Positions 1 to 10,262 of a stretch of 64,000 nt of DNA are shown here, piece after piece. The notes beneath the pieces were generated by a model. That model had not been told where the DNA came from, searched no databases, and saw only the letters and a list, made by a program, of their open reading frames with translations. The stretch is from assembly GCA_902729315.2 (NCBI GenBank), contig LR746271.1, positions 1,820,001-1,884,000 on the forward strand, in the 5' to 3' direction. The DNA is from Spirodela intermedia (lineage: Eukaryota > Streptophyta > Magnoliopsida > Alismatales > Araceae). The position numbers were made by a program, and so were the translations under genes. Within the stretch, counting starts at the first letter, position 1, and every line of letters begins with the position of its first letter.

Positions 1-499
1 TCCCAACTTTTTCTTTGCAAATGTGTTTTATTAATGTGCTAAATGCAATTTTTTTCTTCTAATTTTCATAATTTTTAATTATTATTTACAAGAAATAAAA
101 ATATTGAACTTCAACAAGCAAACTATTTTGGTTCTATATTAGCCAATGCAAAGTGACGTTGACATGCGAGTGACTTCAAGTTTTTAATATTTTTGTTCCA
201 TTTTAACGAAACCTCCAACGTCTGCCTTGGTGTTTTAGTACCCAATGGTTGACCTTTTCTAAGGTTAACATATGTAGTGGTTCTAATCGATCATTGAAGA
301 GTTCAACTGAGTCTGAACCATTAGATTCGAATCTCGAATTGTTCAATATTTAAAGACTTGGAGACTTGAGAAAACAAGTTGGCACGACATGGAATAATTT
401 ATAGGATTAGATAATGACGCGTGAAGACACGAGACAATCAGGATGATCTCTCGACATGGTTAATTTTCTTCCCGGCCGAATTGGGGCCATTTTCTCGGA

Positions 500-535
<36 letters not shown>

Positions 536-736
536 GCCCCCTTCAAGAGTTGACAAGTCTGGTGCCCGGAGACCACTTACCGGCCTATTTTCACGCGTGG
601 CCGTCGGACAACTCCCCTTGGTCCTAATTCGAGAGAGCCCAGCAGCTCCATCCCATACCATGGCAGATGGAAATCCCTAGTCAAGGCCCCAGTCGGCTTA
701 ATTACTATCGGCCTTAAAAAGAGGTCCACAGTACCC
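1..736 (-). repeat. Upstream flank of a CNL paralogue lying left of the window
   Basis: No gene is visible here. The stretch is nearly identical to the DNA upstream (to the right) of NLR genes A and B at about 16379-17150 and 21311-22082. It shares the same starting words, the TAGTACCCAATGGTTGACC region, a (CT)n tract at about 502-533 and the segment after it. Because in genes A and B this DNA sits about 500-1300 bp 5' of a minus-strand CNL, another CNL probably ends just outside the left edge; that is inference. The similarity stops at 736/737, where the 1.55-kb segmental repeat begins. Confidence 0.75.
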
Positions 737-2155
737 AGCAGAACGCGTGGACAGCAGAGCGGGGTTGACGTCCACTATGGTGGCGCCGCCGTTCTGGATG
801 TTTTAGCAGGATCACACGTTGACGAAGTTATAGACGGAAGCTCCGGGTTCCTCGCCCAACTCCTGCAAGCTCCTCCCACTGTCTGCCTTCCTCGCCTTGG
901 TTACCGATCCCTCGGAATTCTTCACGTCGCCGGAAGTAAAGCCGGAAGCTGGATAGAGAGAGAGAGAGAGAAAGAGAGGTGGATAGATATATACATACAT
1001 ACATACATACATACGGAGAGGGAGAGATTGGTGGATAGACAGATAGATACATACATATATGGATACATAGAGAGAGAGAGAGATGCGTGGACAGAGAGAT
1101 ACATTCATACATACATACATAGAGAGAGATAGGTGGTTAGGTAGTAAATACATTGATTGATTGATAGATAGAGAGATAGAGAAAGAGAGAGATACGCCGT
1201 ACATGAGAAGACCACGTTAGCTGGTCTCAAGACATTCCCTCTTTGATTCCCTCGTCTCTTAGAGGAAATGGGTATTCATCGGTTAGACTTTATCATTTAC
1301 TAATAAGTATAAATTCCTATGTATGTAAATTTCCTTTAAAATAGAAATCAAGTGTTGACTTTATTTAGAATGTGGGCCAAATCGGGCTCATAAAAGTTTG
1401 TTAACTCATTACAAATAATACAATTGAAAGCCTTTTTTGTCTTTTTGCTCATATATTGTGCAAATTTATTATCAGGCGCAGATCATTTATTAATCATTTA
1501 TTCTGTAAAGGAGCCTCCCATAAAAGAAAATTACACATAAATCCTCACTCGTCTACCAAAATTCTGTCTTTCAAAATTACCTGTTTTCTTACAGACTTTA
1601 TTCGAATATGCCTAAAAAATATACAAATATAAAACAATTATTTATTATATGGTAAATGCTACAAATTAGCTAAAGTGTTTCAAAGTACTGAGCTCCCCAC
1701 ATCGCAATAAAAATCTATAAATTTATAAATTCTCTTAATTTTTAAGTCCATCATTTCGCTATATTGCAAATATGCACAATATTATGGTCCTTTTAACCAT
1801 AAATAATGTATTTATTCCAGTTGCAAGCCCTGGATGGGGTTAAAAATTTAAAATAATCATGCTGGTAAGACCATGTAGTTTTTTTACCTATACACCCTCC
1901 CAAAATCACACATTCGACTTTACATCCCTTGGGACCTAGCTTTAGTCTCACCGAAAAGTCAACGGTCTACGACGGTAATGAAGCCGGCGGCAGAGAGAGA
2001 GAGAGGGTGGGTTGGTGTCAAGCTGGAGGCTATTCCTTTCTTGTGCGGATTGATTATCTGACGGCGGTTGTAGAAACGGTAAGTTCAGATAAAACAGCGT
2101 TGACTGGTATTTACCAATGGGAGAGCGCCGCGTCCAAGGAGACACCTACCCACAT

Positions 2156-2186
<31 letters not shown>

Positions 2187-2286
2187 AGGGAGTCGCCCTT
2201 GTAACTTTCCTCTTTTCTCCCCGAGTCAGCCAGAAGGGGAGAGAGAGAGAGAGGGGTGGTCTGCGGGAGCTTGGGATCCACAAATC
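737..2286. repeat. Segmental duplication copy 1 (partner 26973-28522)
   Basis: A 1.55-kb block in direct orientation, almost identical to 26973-28522 at an offset of 26,236 bp. Both ends are sharp: left at AGCAGAACGCG and right at GATCCACAAATC. It carries a compound GAGA/GATA/TACA microsatellite (about 952-1195) and AT-rich unique DNA (1260-1920). A short minus-strand reading frame ending in YNFVNV follows a pyrimidine tract plus CAG and could be a relic 3' exon, but I do not recognise it. The two copies differ by a few substitutions and by several microsatellite length changes, so this duplication is older than the 4.9-kb one. The right copy ends just upstream of the DHHC gene, so this copy is a displaced piece of that gene's 5' flank. 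Confidence 0.85.
952..1195. repeat. Compound GAGA/TACA/GATA microsatellite
   Basis: Runs of (GA)n, ATACATACATAC and GATAGATAGA alternate over about 240 bp. The long minus-strand frames rich in Ser, Leu and Tyr here are artefacts of the repeat. The same array recurs at about 27188-27431 inside the partner copy. Confidence 0.9.
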
Positions 2287-3123
2287 AAGTTTTTTGTGCA
2301 GTTTTAACTGATTCACCTGAATGAAGTAATGGTTATACGTTTCATAAGGATTACCTTATGGCTATCTTTTATTTCAAAATAATAAATAAAAATAATTTTA
2401 AGGAATGTATTTAAAAACTAACCACCTCATCTAACATCTAAAATCGGTGAAGCCTCAATGGTCATGAATACAGCTGGGTAACAACAACATGCGATGGTGG
2501 TTTACTACCCAATGGTTGACTTTTTCTAAACCAAATTTATGTAGTGACTTTAATCAAGCAATGACTACTAGATCTGAGTCATAGACTGAAATCTCAACTT
2601 CTCCAATATGGAAAGATGTAGAGACTTAAGAGCACAAGTTGGTATACTACTAGCATGTGTACTGGCGCTACATCAAGCTGCAGCTGGTCCGCAGATGCCG
2701 TACAGCATTGGGGTAGAGCTTTTCATGGCTCTTGTGACACTCAAGAGCAATATGGAAATAAATTCAAGACGAACAAAGCGTATTTAAGGAAATCGTCCGC
2801 TTCAATGCATTTGTGACGCGGTGTGCTTGGTGGATGGCTAAGTCATCAATGAGATCCACGTCCTCCACGTCATGCCTCTCTAGTTATCCTAAACGGCTCC
2901 ACGTTCTTCACTCAATGGCGAGTGGGATCGTGCTGCATCAATATGACAAATGGGTTTTCCCCATGTATCACAGATTTAGAGATACTACATTCTATCCCTG
3001 TGACCCTGAAATGGTTATCGGATGTGTTGTATTATGTGCAAAGAAAAGTGGGGGAAAGGGGGTATCCACATGGTTAGTCCCATATCTGAGGTTTTCCCGA
3101 GAGTCTGCCCGTGGAATCGCCGG
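2287..3123. other. Gene-free 3' flank of NLR1 with diverged cluster repeats
   Basis: No supported gene. At about 2505-2655 there is a diverged copy of the recurrent cluster repeat (word ACCCAATGGTTGAC followed by a changed body). At about 2655-2760 there is a copy of the element also found at 11195-11300 (words CTGGCGCTACATCAAGCTGC and CAGCATTGGGGTAGAGC). An open frame at 2813-3136 (+) has no recognisable domain and I do not call it a gene. Confidence 0.6.
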
Positions 3124-5859
3124 TCAGAGCAAATAAGGACATATGGCTGAAATGGTGATTGAAGGTATGTGCTGGATTTTGGGCCAGTCCTCTCCCTCCT
3201 TTTCAGCTCTATAACAGATGTCAGGGGACATATTCAACAACGTGAGGTCTTTCAAAGCAGCCATGCGTCGCAACCCTTCCGGCAGCATCTCCAACTTTGT
3301 GCAGTCGTAGATCTTCAAGCTCCTCAGGCGGGGCATGGCCCCGGCCTCAATTACCCACCTCTCTAACTTGTGCAGTGAATCAATTATGAGGGACTCCAGT
3401 TGTGGGAACCCGCCGCGGGAGCAGAGCATCTGCTTTCCTACGTAGGATCCATGACCAAGAAACAGATATGTAAGTTCAGGGAGCTTCTCGAGCGCCGCAA
3501 TCGAGTCTTGACCCAGACTGGTGTAGCTTAGTATGAGTTCGGTGAGACTGGGAAGCCACTGGTCGCCGCCAGAACTTGAATGTTGTGGTGGCCTCGTCAC
3601 CGTCCCAATCAGGGATAAGACCTGAAGGGAAGAAAAGCCGGACGGTCTCCATAGACAATCCGGGATCGACGCGCCTTGCAATAGCAACTTCTTCAGGCGT
3701 GGCAACTTCGGTAGCCAAGATAAGAGCGCGGAATGATGACAACCTTCGATGCCTGTTATTTGCAGCTCCCGGAGACTGGTAAGGCTCCCTAGGCAACTAT
3801 CTATCCACCTCCCGGCCCGGACGAGCTTGAGCACCTGCAAGCTTCTTAACCCTCCCTCCACCATCTCCGGCTCCACTGTAAAGGGAACGAGGACCTTCCG
3901 TAAGGTCTCAATCTTCCAGACACCTATCGGCATCGTTTTGATTCCCGTCCCCTCAGCGTCCAAGCACTGTAGACGACGAAGTTGCCCCACTGAAGACGGA
4001 AGACTCGTTATCTTTGTATTTTTCAAGCCCAAGTATCGAAGATGGATCAGGTCTCCAACTTGCTTTGGCAGTTCGTCGATTGATGCCCACTCCAGATCGA
4101 CGACTCTGAGCAGTTTCAGATCTGTAATGGGGAATGTTCTATTTATGTCAAAATTGCGATAGGTTCCGAACGAAAGCAAGGTGCGCAGTCTTGGGGTGGA
4201 CTCCGAGTCCCAGCACCACGCTTTATCCCCGTGAAGAGAAAGGCGCCGCGCGGAGGAATCCAGTTGCGAGGCGCCTCCGTCATCTCGGATCCCGTCGCAG
4301 ACGAGGAAGCCCAGCTCCTTAGCCTCTGCAATTGTAAAATCGTGTAACAGATCATGGATCCGGCATCTTAGCACAAATTCTGGCATTCGTATTACCCAGG
4401 GGTCAACGTATACATCTCGCACAAGTATCACCATGCACCTCTGGACGAGATCTTGCAGGTAACCCTCTGCAATTTCTTCCAGTGTTTCACCTGATCTCTT
4501 TTTGACGAACCCCTCCGCGATCCATAATCCGATAAGCCTGTCGATACCAATTTTGAAGTCCTCTGGAAGAGAACTGAAATAAAGGAAACAACACTTCAGG
4601 TGACGGGGCAAGTCGTCGAAGCTAAGCGCCAGTATATCCAAGCACATTCGGCCTTCCTCGATGTTTTCCCAGACGAGTGTCTCCGCGAGCCTCCTCCACG
4701 CCCGGATTGACGGACCTTTCGTCGATAGCAGACCGCCGAGCACCACCAGAGCCAGAGGCAGGCCCCCGCATTTCCTCGCGATTTCTTTCCCGACATTCCT
4801 CAGCGGTTCTGAACAGACTACTTCGATATCCTCCTGATACGGGAACGCCTTCTTGGAGAGGAGCTCCCAGCTCTCCTCATCGTCAAGTAGTCGCAGCTCA
4901 AGGGGAGGGGTAGATGGGTCCGCAGCTCGGGCGACGTCGACGTAGCGGGTGGTGATGAGCACCCGGCTTCCGTTCTGGGCGTCTGGGAGATGCGGACTGA
5001 GGATTGTCCAGACCTCCTTGTCCCACACGTCATCCATGACGATCAAGTAGTTCTCCGCCTTCAAGGTCTGGTAAACCGTCGCTTCACACTCGGTCCTCGT
5101 CATTTCCTCGAGTTCCTTTACTTTGAGCTTCGTGACCTGACGAAGAATTTCTCGAAGGAGACCCTCAGCTGAGTACTGCTGGGAGACATCGATCCAAACC
5201 GAGAGACTGAACCTGGCTTTTGCTTCGTTGAAGACTCTCTTAGCGAGAGTGGTCTTCCCGAGGCCGCCCATCCCTACAATGGAGATTACCGGCCGCCTCT
5301 TCCTGCTCCCGTCCAACAGATGTCCCAGGATTTTGTTCGTCTCCGCGTCCATGCCGACCAGATCAGCATCTGGGACATGGAGAATGGCCCGCCTTCGTTC
5401 CCGCACTGTCTTGTCGATCTGCTTCCCCGGCTCTCCGCCCAGGTCCTGGATTCCGTAGGTGATTCTTCGTTCACTGATTTCACGGATTTTGGCCCTTATG
5501 GCCTCGATCTCGTTACCGAATTGGTGGAGTACGATAAAGCCGTTGGGGGATGGAAGGCGGCAACACACAATGGTTCTGATGAAGCCCTTTCTCCGTCGTC
5601 GCCTCTGCTCGGCATCGAGGACGTAAGACTCGACGAGTTCCTCCGCCTGATAAGCGATTTCCCTCACTTGCCTCACCCAGTTCTTCACATTTTCGTCCCC
5701 CTTGCTCTTCGTGTCGGCATCCTTGAGGAAGCACTGCATCGTCTTGAGCTCCTCCTTGACCCACTCCACCTGATCTTTCACTTCGAACAGGAAGACCGCT
5801 TCATCGATGAGGAGATCGCAGATCCGTTTTACCACGTAGCCGAGAACAGCGTCCGCCAT
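3124..5859 (-). CDS. CC-NB-ARC-LRR (CNL) disease resistance protein, NLR1
   Basis: A cytosolic immune receptor of the plant NLR class, expected to sense pathogen effectors and switch from ADP to ATP binding. It is one uninterrupted exon of 911 codons from the Met of MADAVLGY. The frame extends 22 codons upstream to a Met at 5925, but MADAVL is the start conserved in paralogue C and typical of CNLs. Domains: Rx-like coiled coil about 1-140; NB-ARC about 165-505 with P-loop GMGGLGKTTLA (196-206), kinase-2 YLIVMDDVWD (271-280), RNBS-B NGSRVLITTR (296-305), GLPLAL (366-371), RNBS-D-like CFLYFSSLPEDF and an IHD triplet (501-503) in the MHD position; then leucine-rich repeats from about 560 to the end. 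Its LRR is clearly different from those of A, B and C while the CC is very close to A, as expected for diversifying recognition surfaces. No frameshift or stop is visible, so it looks functional. Confidence 0.95.
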   Translation of the reverse strand: MADAVLGYVVKRICDLLIDEAVFLFEVKDQVEWVKEELKTMQCFLKDADTKSKGDENVKNWVRQVREIAYQAEELVESYVLDAEQRRRRRKGFIRTIVCCRLPSPNGFIVLHQFGNEIEAIRAKIREISERRITYGIQDLGGEPGKQIDKTVRERRRAILHVPDADLVGMDAETNKILGHLLDGSRKRRPVISIVGMGGLGKTTLAKRVFNEAKARFSLSVWIDVSQQYSAEGLLREILRQVTKLKVKELEEMTRTECEATVYQTLKAENYLIVMDDVWDKEVWTILSPHLPDAQNGSRVLITTRYVDVARAADPSTPPLELRLLDDEESWELLSKKAFPYQEDIEVVCSEPLRNVGKEIARKCGGLPLALVVLGGLLSTKGPSIRAWRRLAETLVWENIEEGRMCLDILALSFDDLPRHLKCCFLYFSSLPEDFKIGIDRLIGLWIAEGFVKKRSGETLEEIAEGYLQDLVQRCMVILVRDVYVDPWVIRMPEFVLRCRIHDLLHDFTIAEAKELGFLVCDGIRDDGGASQLDSSARRLSLHGDKAWCWDSESTPRLRTLLSFGTYRNFDINRTFPITDLKLLRVVDLEWASIDELPKQVGDLIHLRYLGLKNTKITSLPSSVGQLRRLQCLDAEGTGIKTMPIGVWKIETLRKVLVPFTVEPEMVEGGLRSLQVLKLVRAGRWIDSCLGSLTSLRELQITGIEGCHHSALLSWLPKLPRLKKLLLQGASIPDCLWRPSGFSSLQVLSLIGTVTRPPQHSSSGGDQWLPSLTELILSYTSLGQDSIAALEKLPELTYLFLGHGSYVGKQMLCSRGGFPQLESLIIDSLHKLERWVIEAGAMPRLRSLKIYDCTKLEMLPEGLRRMAALKDLTLLNMSPDICYRAEKEGEDWPKIQHIPSITISAICPYLL

Positions 5860-7197
5860 CCCACTCCTCAGCTCGCCTCCTGCTCTCAGCCAGAAATGGA
5901 ATGGTTTGCCGATGAAACTTCTCACCTATGTTCCTTCTGTCGTTAATAAGTGACGAAGGATAATAATAAAGAAGATACGAGCGCAGATGAGTTGACTAAA
6001 GTTTATGCGTGAGTGAAGACTAAAGTTGATGATTAACCCAATAATTTTGATAGAACATGATTTATCGTACTCACTTATTTATGAAACAAATTACAAGATA
6101 TTGAAAGCTGAATTGGCTCAAGAGGATCAGTCACATGTCACGATCGTTGCACGATGGAAAAGCTTAGACCGAGGAACCTCGTGGGTGGAAAGTACATCGC
6201 CAAGTAATACATCTCGTCGCCCACCCCCTGCCAACAAATTGGTCAACAACGTTTCTTTTCTAACCCAACACGTCTTTGACAAACAAGGAAAAAATCTTTG
6301 AAATAATGCTCACAAAGAGAGCTGGTAAACTGTCCCAATCAAGCGCTCAAACTTGACGACTATGGGCAATTATGGATAATTTTCTAAGGTTAACATATGT
6401 AGTGGTTCTAATCGATCATTGAAGAGTTCAACTGAGTCTGAACCGTTCGATTCGAATCTCGAATTGTTCAATATTTAAAGACTTGGAGACTTGAGAAAAC
6501 AAGTTGGCACGACATGGAATAATTTATAGGATTAGATAATGACGCGTGAAGAGACGAGACAATCAGGATGATCTCTCGTTTAAGAGACCAAAGCTTGTCG
6601 GCGGACAATCATGGCTCTTGTGTCATTCAAAAGCATCAACCTCAAAGTCAAACATTCTGGGCAGGGAGGAAAGGTGTAGCAGTATTGTCCATGGATTGTT
6701 TGAAGAGGAAGCAGAGGAGAGCAAAGCCTCTCAGCTGTCACACAGAAGAAGGTAGAGAGAATAATATAACATGTTGGACCTACATTCATATAATTGATCT
6801 CAAAAACTCCTCTTCCTACTACGGGAAAATGGCATGTGATAAGAGCAGTTTCTTTGCTAGGGAAGGTAATATGGAAATAAAATAAATACAACATTAAAAG
6901 GAGATAATATGCGTCCATGGACTGCTTGAATGAGGAAGCAGAAGAGAGCTACTCTATATCAGTCACTCTTAAGTAATCTTAGCAAATTTAAGGTTTTAAA
7001 CAGGATAACACCCTTTCCGGAATTTAAACAATTAATTTTCTGAAATATTATTTAATATAAAATACATTTTTTTTCCAAAATTAGTGATATTACTCCAGGT
7101 CGAACGCAAGGATAATCTTGATTTTCTGGCAAAATTTACGATCTTTTTGATAATTTTAATAATTTCTATGATTTTTTCTTTTAAATAACTAATACTA
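5860..7197. other. NLR1 upstream region and cluster repeats
   Basis: 5860-6350 is the 5' flank of NLR1 and is homologous to the flanks of the pseudogene and of genes A and B, including the run after TCGTTAATAAGTGACGAAGG and the block ending in CCCAATCAAGCGCTCAAAC. From about 6385 to 6590 comes the recurrent repeat (word AGGTTAACATATGTAGTGG). From about 6608 to 6930 comes a copy of the element at about 11270-11600, containing the words CATTCTGGGCAGGGAGGAAA and AGGAAGCAGAGGAGAGCAAA. 6960-7190 is AT-rich and holds nothing I recognise. No gene is supported. Confidence 0.6.
6385..6590. repeat. Recurrent NLR-cluster repeat (also 235-425, 16620-16830, 21552-21762)
   Basis: A segment of about 200 bp containing AGGTTAACATATGTAGTGG, GATTCGAATCTCGAATTG and TTTATAGGATTAGATAATG occurs upstream of each intact NLR unit, with a diverged copy at about 2510-2655. 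It has no coding capacity and no terminal repeats that I can see. It is best viewed as a passenger of NLR duplication, although a non-autonomous mobile origin is possible. Confidence 0.75.
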
Positions 7198-7346
7198 AAT
7201 TCCCAGCCGGCGAGGCTGACGGAGGAGAGACCGCGGGAGACGGCGGATTTGAAACCAAGCAGTGTGAGACCGTCCGGCGACAGCGCCGCGCGAAGGCGAG
7301 AACCAGACGACCTTAAGAGGAAGACGATCAGTAGGACGATCTTCAT
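7198..7346 (-). pseudogene. LRR receptor-like kinase N-terminal fragment, copy 1
   Basis: On the minus strand the frame from the Met at 7346 reads as a signal peptide (MKIVLLIVFLL) followed by the LRRNT start of an LRR receptor-like kinase of the ZAR1/TMK-like type: ALSPDGLTLLGFKSAVS, then SLAGWEF. Homology stops there, before the Cys pair that normally follows, and the frame runs into AT-rich DNA. No further LRR, membrane or kinase sequence is present nearby, so this is a dead 5' relic. A second, longer relic sits at 12475-12732, in the same place relative to the downstream NLR. Family assignment rests on the LRRNT signature alone. Confidence 0.7.
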
Positions 7347-7691
7347 CTGCTCTGCCGCCGGTAAGTGTTCTATCTGTGAGTTTCGACGGTGACTAGACTA
7401 GTTATCTTTATTCTTCTAAAAATAGAAAATAAAACTCTTATGAACAATTGCAATGCCCAAGAGTATCGAGTACTTTAATGAGATAATGGTATGCTCGTTA
7501 TTTCTGACAAAGAGAGAGAGAGAAAGAGAGAGTAACAGAGGGAGAGCACACATTGAATCACAGAATTAATGCTCACACATCAGAAATGGAGACGGACGAC
7601 GGCGGGTTTCTCCATGCTATCCATCTATCACAACGGTTACATATATTACATGAAAGACAATCCACAATCCACTTGCCCTTAATCCCAAAGA
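7347..7691. other. 3' flank of the NLR pseudogene
   Basis: Homologous to 12733-13126 (3' flank of gene A). It contains the word GGTGACTAGACTAGTTATC, the stretch TTTAATGAGATAATG, and a (GA)n tract at about 7509-7532 that is much shorter than the tracts in the A, B and C flanks. No gene is present. Confidence 0.7.
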
Positions 7692-8853
7692 CTATTTTTT
7701 GCTGGTGATTGAAGGTATGTGTTGGATTTTGGGCCAGTCTTCTCCCTCCTTTTCAGCTCTTGAACGGATTTCAGGGGGCATATTCCACAAAACGAGCTCC
7801 TTCAATGCAGCCATCTGTTGCAACCCTTCCGGAAGCATCGCCAACTTCTTGCAGTCGAAGATCTTCAATATCCTCAGGCGGGGCATGGCCCCGGCCTCAA
7901 TTACCCACCTCTCTAACTTGTACAGTTCACCAAGGAAGAGGGACTCCAGTTTCGGGAATCCGCCGCGGGAGCAGATCATCTCGTTTCCTTCGTAGGATCT
8001 AGGACCCAGATACAGATATTAAAGTTCAGGGAGCTTCTCGAGCGCCGCAATCGAGTCTTGACCCAGACTGGTTTTCCATAGTATGAGCTGGGTGAGATTG
8101 GGGGGCCACTGGTCACCGCCAGAACTTGATTGTTGTGATGGCCTCCTCACTCTCCCTAACAGCGATAAGACTTGAAGGGAAGAAAAGCTGGATGGTGTTG
8201 TCCATAGAAACTCTGGGACTGACTCGCCTCGTAAGCACAACTTCTTCAGGTGTCGCAACTCCGGTAGCCAAGATGACCGCGCGGGATGATGACAGTCTTT
8301 GATATCTTCTATTTCCAGCTCCCGGAGACTGGTAAGGCTCCCTAGGCAGCTATCTATCCACCTCCCGGCCCGGACCCCCTTGAGCACCTGCAAGTTTCTT
8401 AAGCCTCCCTCCTCTATCTTCGGCTCCACATTGTAGGGAACGATGACCTGGCGTAAGGCCTCGATCTTCCAGAAACCTCTGGGCATCGTTCTGATCCCCG
8501 TCCCTTCTGCGTCCAAGCACTGTAGATGACGAAGTTTCCCCACTGAAGACGGAAGACTATCTATCTCTGTATATCTCAAGCCCAAGTATCGAAGATGGAT
8601 CAGGTCTCCAACTTGTTCTGGCAGTTCGAAGATTTTCAGTGTCGGCATCCTTGAGGAAGCACTGCATCGTCTTGAGCTCCTCCTTGACCCACTCCACCTG
8701 ATCTTTCACTTCGAACAGGAAGACCGCTTCATCGATGAGGAGATCGCAGATCCGTTGTACCACGTAGCCGAGAACAGCGTCCGCCATCCCACTCCTCAGC
8801 TCGCCTCCTGCTCTCAGCCAGAAATGGAATGGTTTGCCGATGAAACTTCTCAC
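7692..8853 (-). pseudogene. CNL pseudogene with NB-ARC deleted (CC joined to LRR)
   Basis: The minus-strand N-terminus (8853 down to about 8645) is nearly identical to the CC start of gene A, including the 22-codon extension and MADAVLGY, up to CFLKDADT. It then jumps straight to LRR sequence (word ELPEQVGDLIHLRYLG, from about 8630), so roughly 1.6 kb covering the rest of the CC and all of NB-ARC is missing. The join changes frame, so the CC frame ends after 98 codons. The LRR part also has an in-frame stop at about 8020 (EKLPEL then TAA, where the paralogues have TY). The C-terminus closes with the usual KIQHIPSIT. With no P-loop and two breaks it cannot make a working NLR. A truncated CC peptide remains formally possible. 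Confidence 0.92.
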
Positions 8854-9890
8854 CTATGTTCCTTCTGTCGTTAATAAGTGACGAAGGATAATAATAAAGA
8901 AGATACGAGCGCAGATGAGTTGACCTGGCTGTTCGTCGACCGGGCTATTTGATGTACGAGCGCAGAAAAATAAGAAAAAATTATAGCTTAATGTTTTGTT
9001 CTGTTATTAGGATTAAAGTTTATGCGTGAGTGAAGACTAAAGTTGATGATTAACCCAATAATTTTGATAGAACATGATTTATCGTACCCACTTATTTATG
9101 AAACAAATTACAAGATATTGAAAGCTGAATTGGCTCAAGAGGAGCAGTCCATCGCCAAGTAATACATCTCGTCGCCCACCCGCTGCCAACAAATTGGTCA
9201 ACAACGTTTCTTTTCTAACCCAACACGTCTTTGAAATAATGCTCACAAAGAGAGCTGGTAAACTGTCCCAATCAAGCGCTCAAACTTGACAAGTCTGGTG
9301 CTCGCGCGATGATTAGAACCTTGAATATAGCGATTAGGCTTTCCTGGAGGGCCCCCTGGGAACTTTTCTTCTCCTTTTTAAGCCCTTGGAAGATTATTAT
9401 TTGAATGATGCCCATAGCCAAACTCACTCAAATTCCTCTGCCTCTCTCTAAATCTTCTGGGATGGAAATCCCAAGTCAATATGACTTCAGCAAGCTGGAC
9501 AATCTCTCTTTTCAGGGGTATCCCTCAATTTGCAGGGGAACTTCTTGATGATTTTGAAACAGAGATAGATAATTGGGCTATCATTGCAAAAAATAATGGA
9601 TATTAGGTTAACCTTCCTAACGGTAGACAAAATATGCGAGTGATTTTCATGCATGCGGAGAATTATCGAAGAAACCAATAAGCAAGATTGACATTTGGGA
9701 AGAAATTGTCACATAGTTTTAGGTTTCTGCATTATTCAGCAACGAAGACTGGACAGAGAATGAAGAAACATTACCACTAGCAACTCCACCACAAGCTCCA
9801 TCTTCAATCGAGCCAATTCAGCAGGTTCTTCAATCGTCATGTCATAGCGGAAGCTACTGCAAGCAAATAAATGTTTTATGGAATGTATAT
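8854..9890. other. Upstream flank of the NLR pseudogene
   Basis: 8854-9287 is essentially identical to the 5' flank of gene A (15890-16326), including the TTGACC box and the word AGCTTAATGTTTTGTTCTG. After AAACTTGA at about 9287 it diverges. About 9360-9500 matches 17200-17330 (words AAGCCCTTGGAAGATTATTA and ATGCCCATAGCCAAACTCAC), and about 9508-9540 matches 17735-17762 (AGGGGTATCCCTCAATTTGC). The flank is therefore a deletion derivative of the longer A/B/C intergenic unit. No gene is supported. Confidence 0.6.
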
Positions 9891-9914
9891 ATTGATACAT
9901 ATAATCATATCAGT

Positions 9915-10262
9915 GGTAAGAACAGCTAGAAGCATATCCAGAGTCCTCCAGGATGCTATATTCGTCTGGTGATCTTGATCCGACAGAAAACATTTTACCT
10001 CTAAGCCTGCTCCCTTCGGCATCAACGTAGTGTAGACCAGGGGCCTGTTCGCTGTGGTGTAAATGATCAAGTGGTGAGAAACAGAGGCAAGAGGGCGAAA
10101 TGAGTTGAAGACCCCTGAACGATTATATATCGATTCATCCCATCCAGCAATCATAGTTCCTATCGAAAGCCCCGTCCCCCTATGGGAGTACAGAATATTG
10201 GCCAGCAGCGTTGAAGCACCTGTCACTGCATTTTCGCAGCCCCTCCAGCCATTGTGCCAAGC
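9915..10262 (-). pseudogene. 20S proteasome beta-5 subunit (PBE/PSMB5) fragment
   Basis: The minus strand reads LGTMAGGAA, then after a short internal loss VTGASTLLANILYSHRG, then GLSIGTMIAGWDE. In another frame it continues with GLHYVDAEGSRLRG, FSVGSRSP and LEDSGY. These are hallmark runs of the proteasome beta type-5 subunit (family: LGTMAGGAADCQFWH, GASKLLANILYSYRG, GLSVGTMIAGWDE, GLYYVDSEGGRLKG). The segment that normally follows GGAADC is gone and at least one frameshift separates the blocks, so it is dead. The subunit's last exon appears separately at 17520-17639 and 22452-22571, suggesting one captured gene copy was later broken up by cluster rearrangement. Confidence 0.85.

Noticed and set aside
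812-1204. Minus-strand frame over the compound microsatellite (and its copy at 27048-27440)
   Set aside because: Most of it is microsatellite translation. Only the last 40 or so codons are complex, and I could not assign them to a family, so it is mentioned only as a possible exon relic.
2813-3136. 107-codon + strand frame overlapping the 3' end of NLR1
   Set aside because: No recognisable domain, low-complexity start and overlap with the NLR coding end; likely chance.
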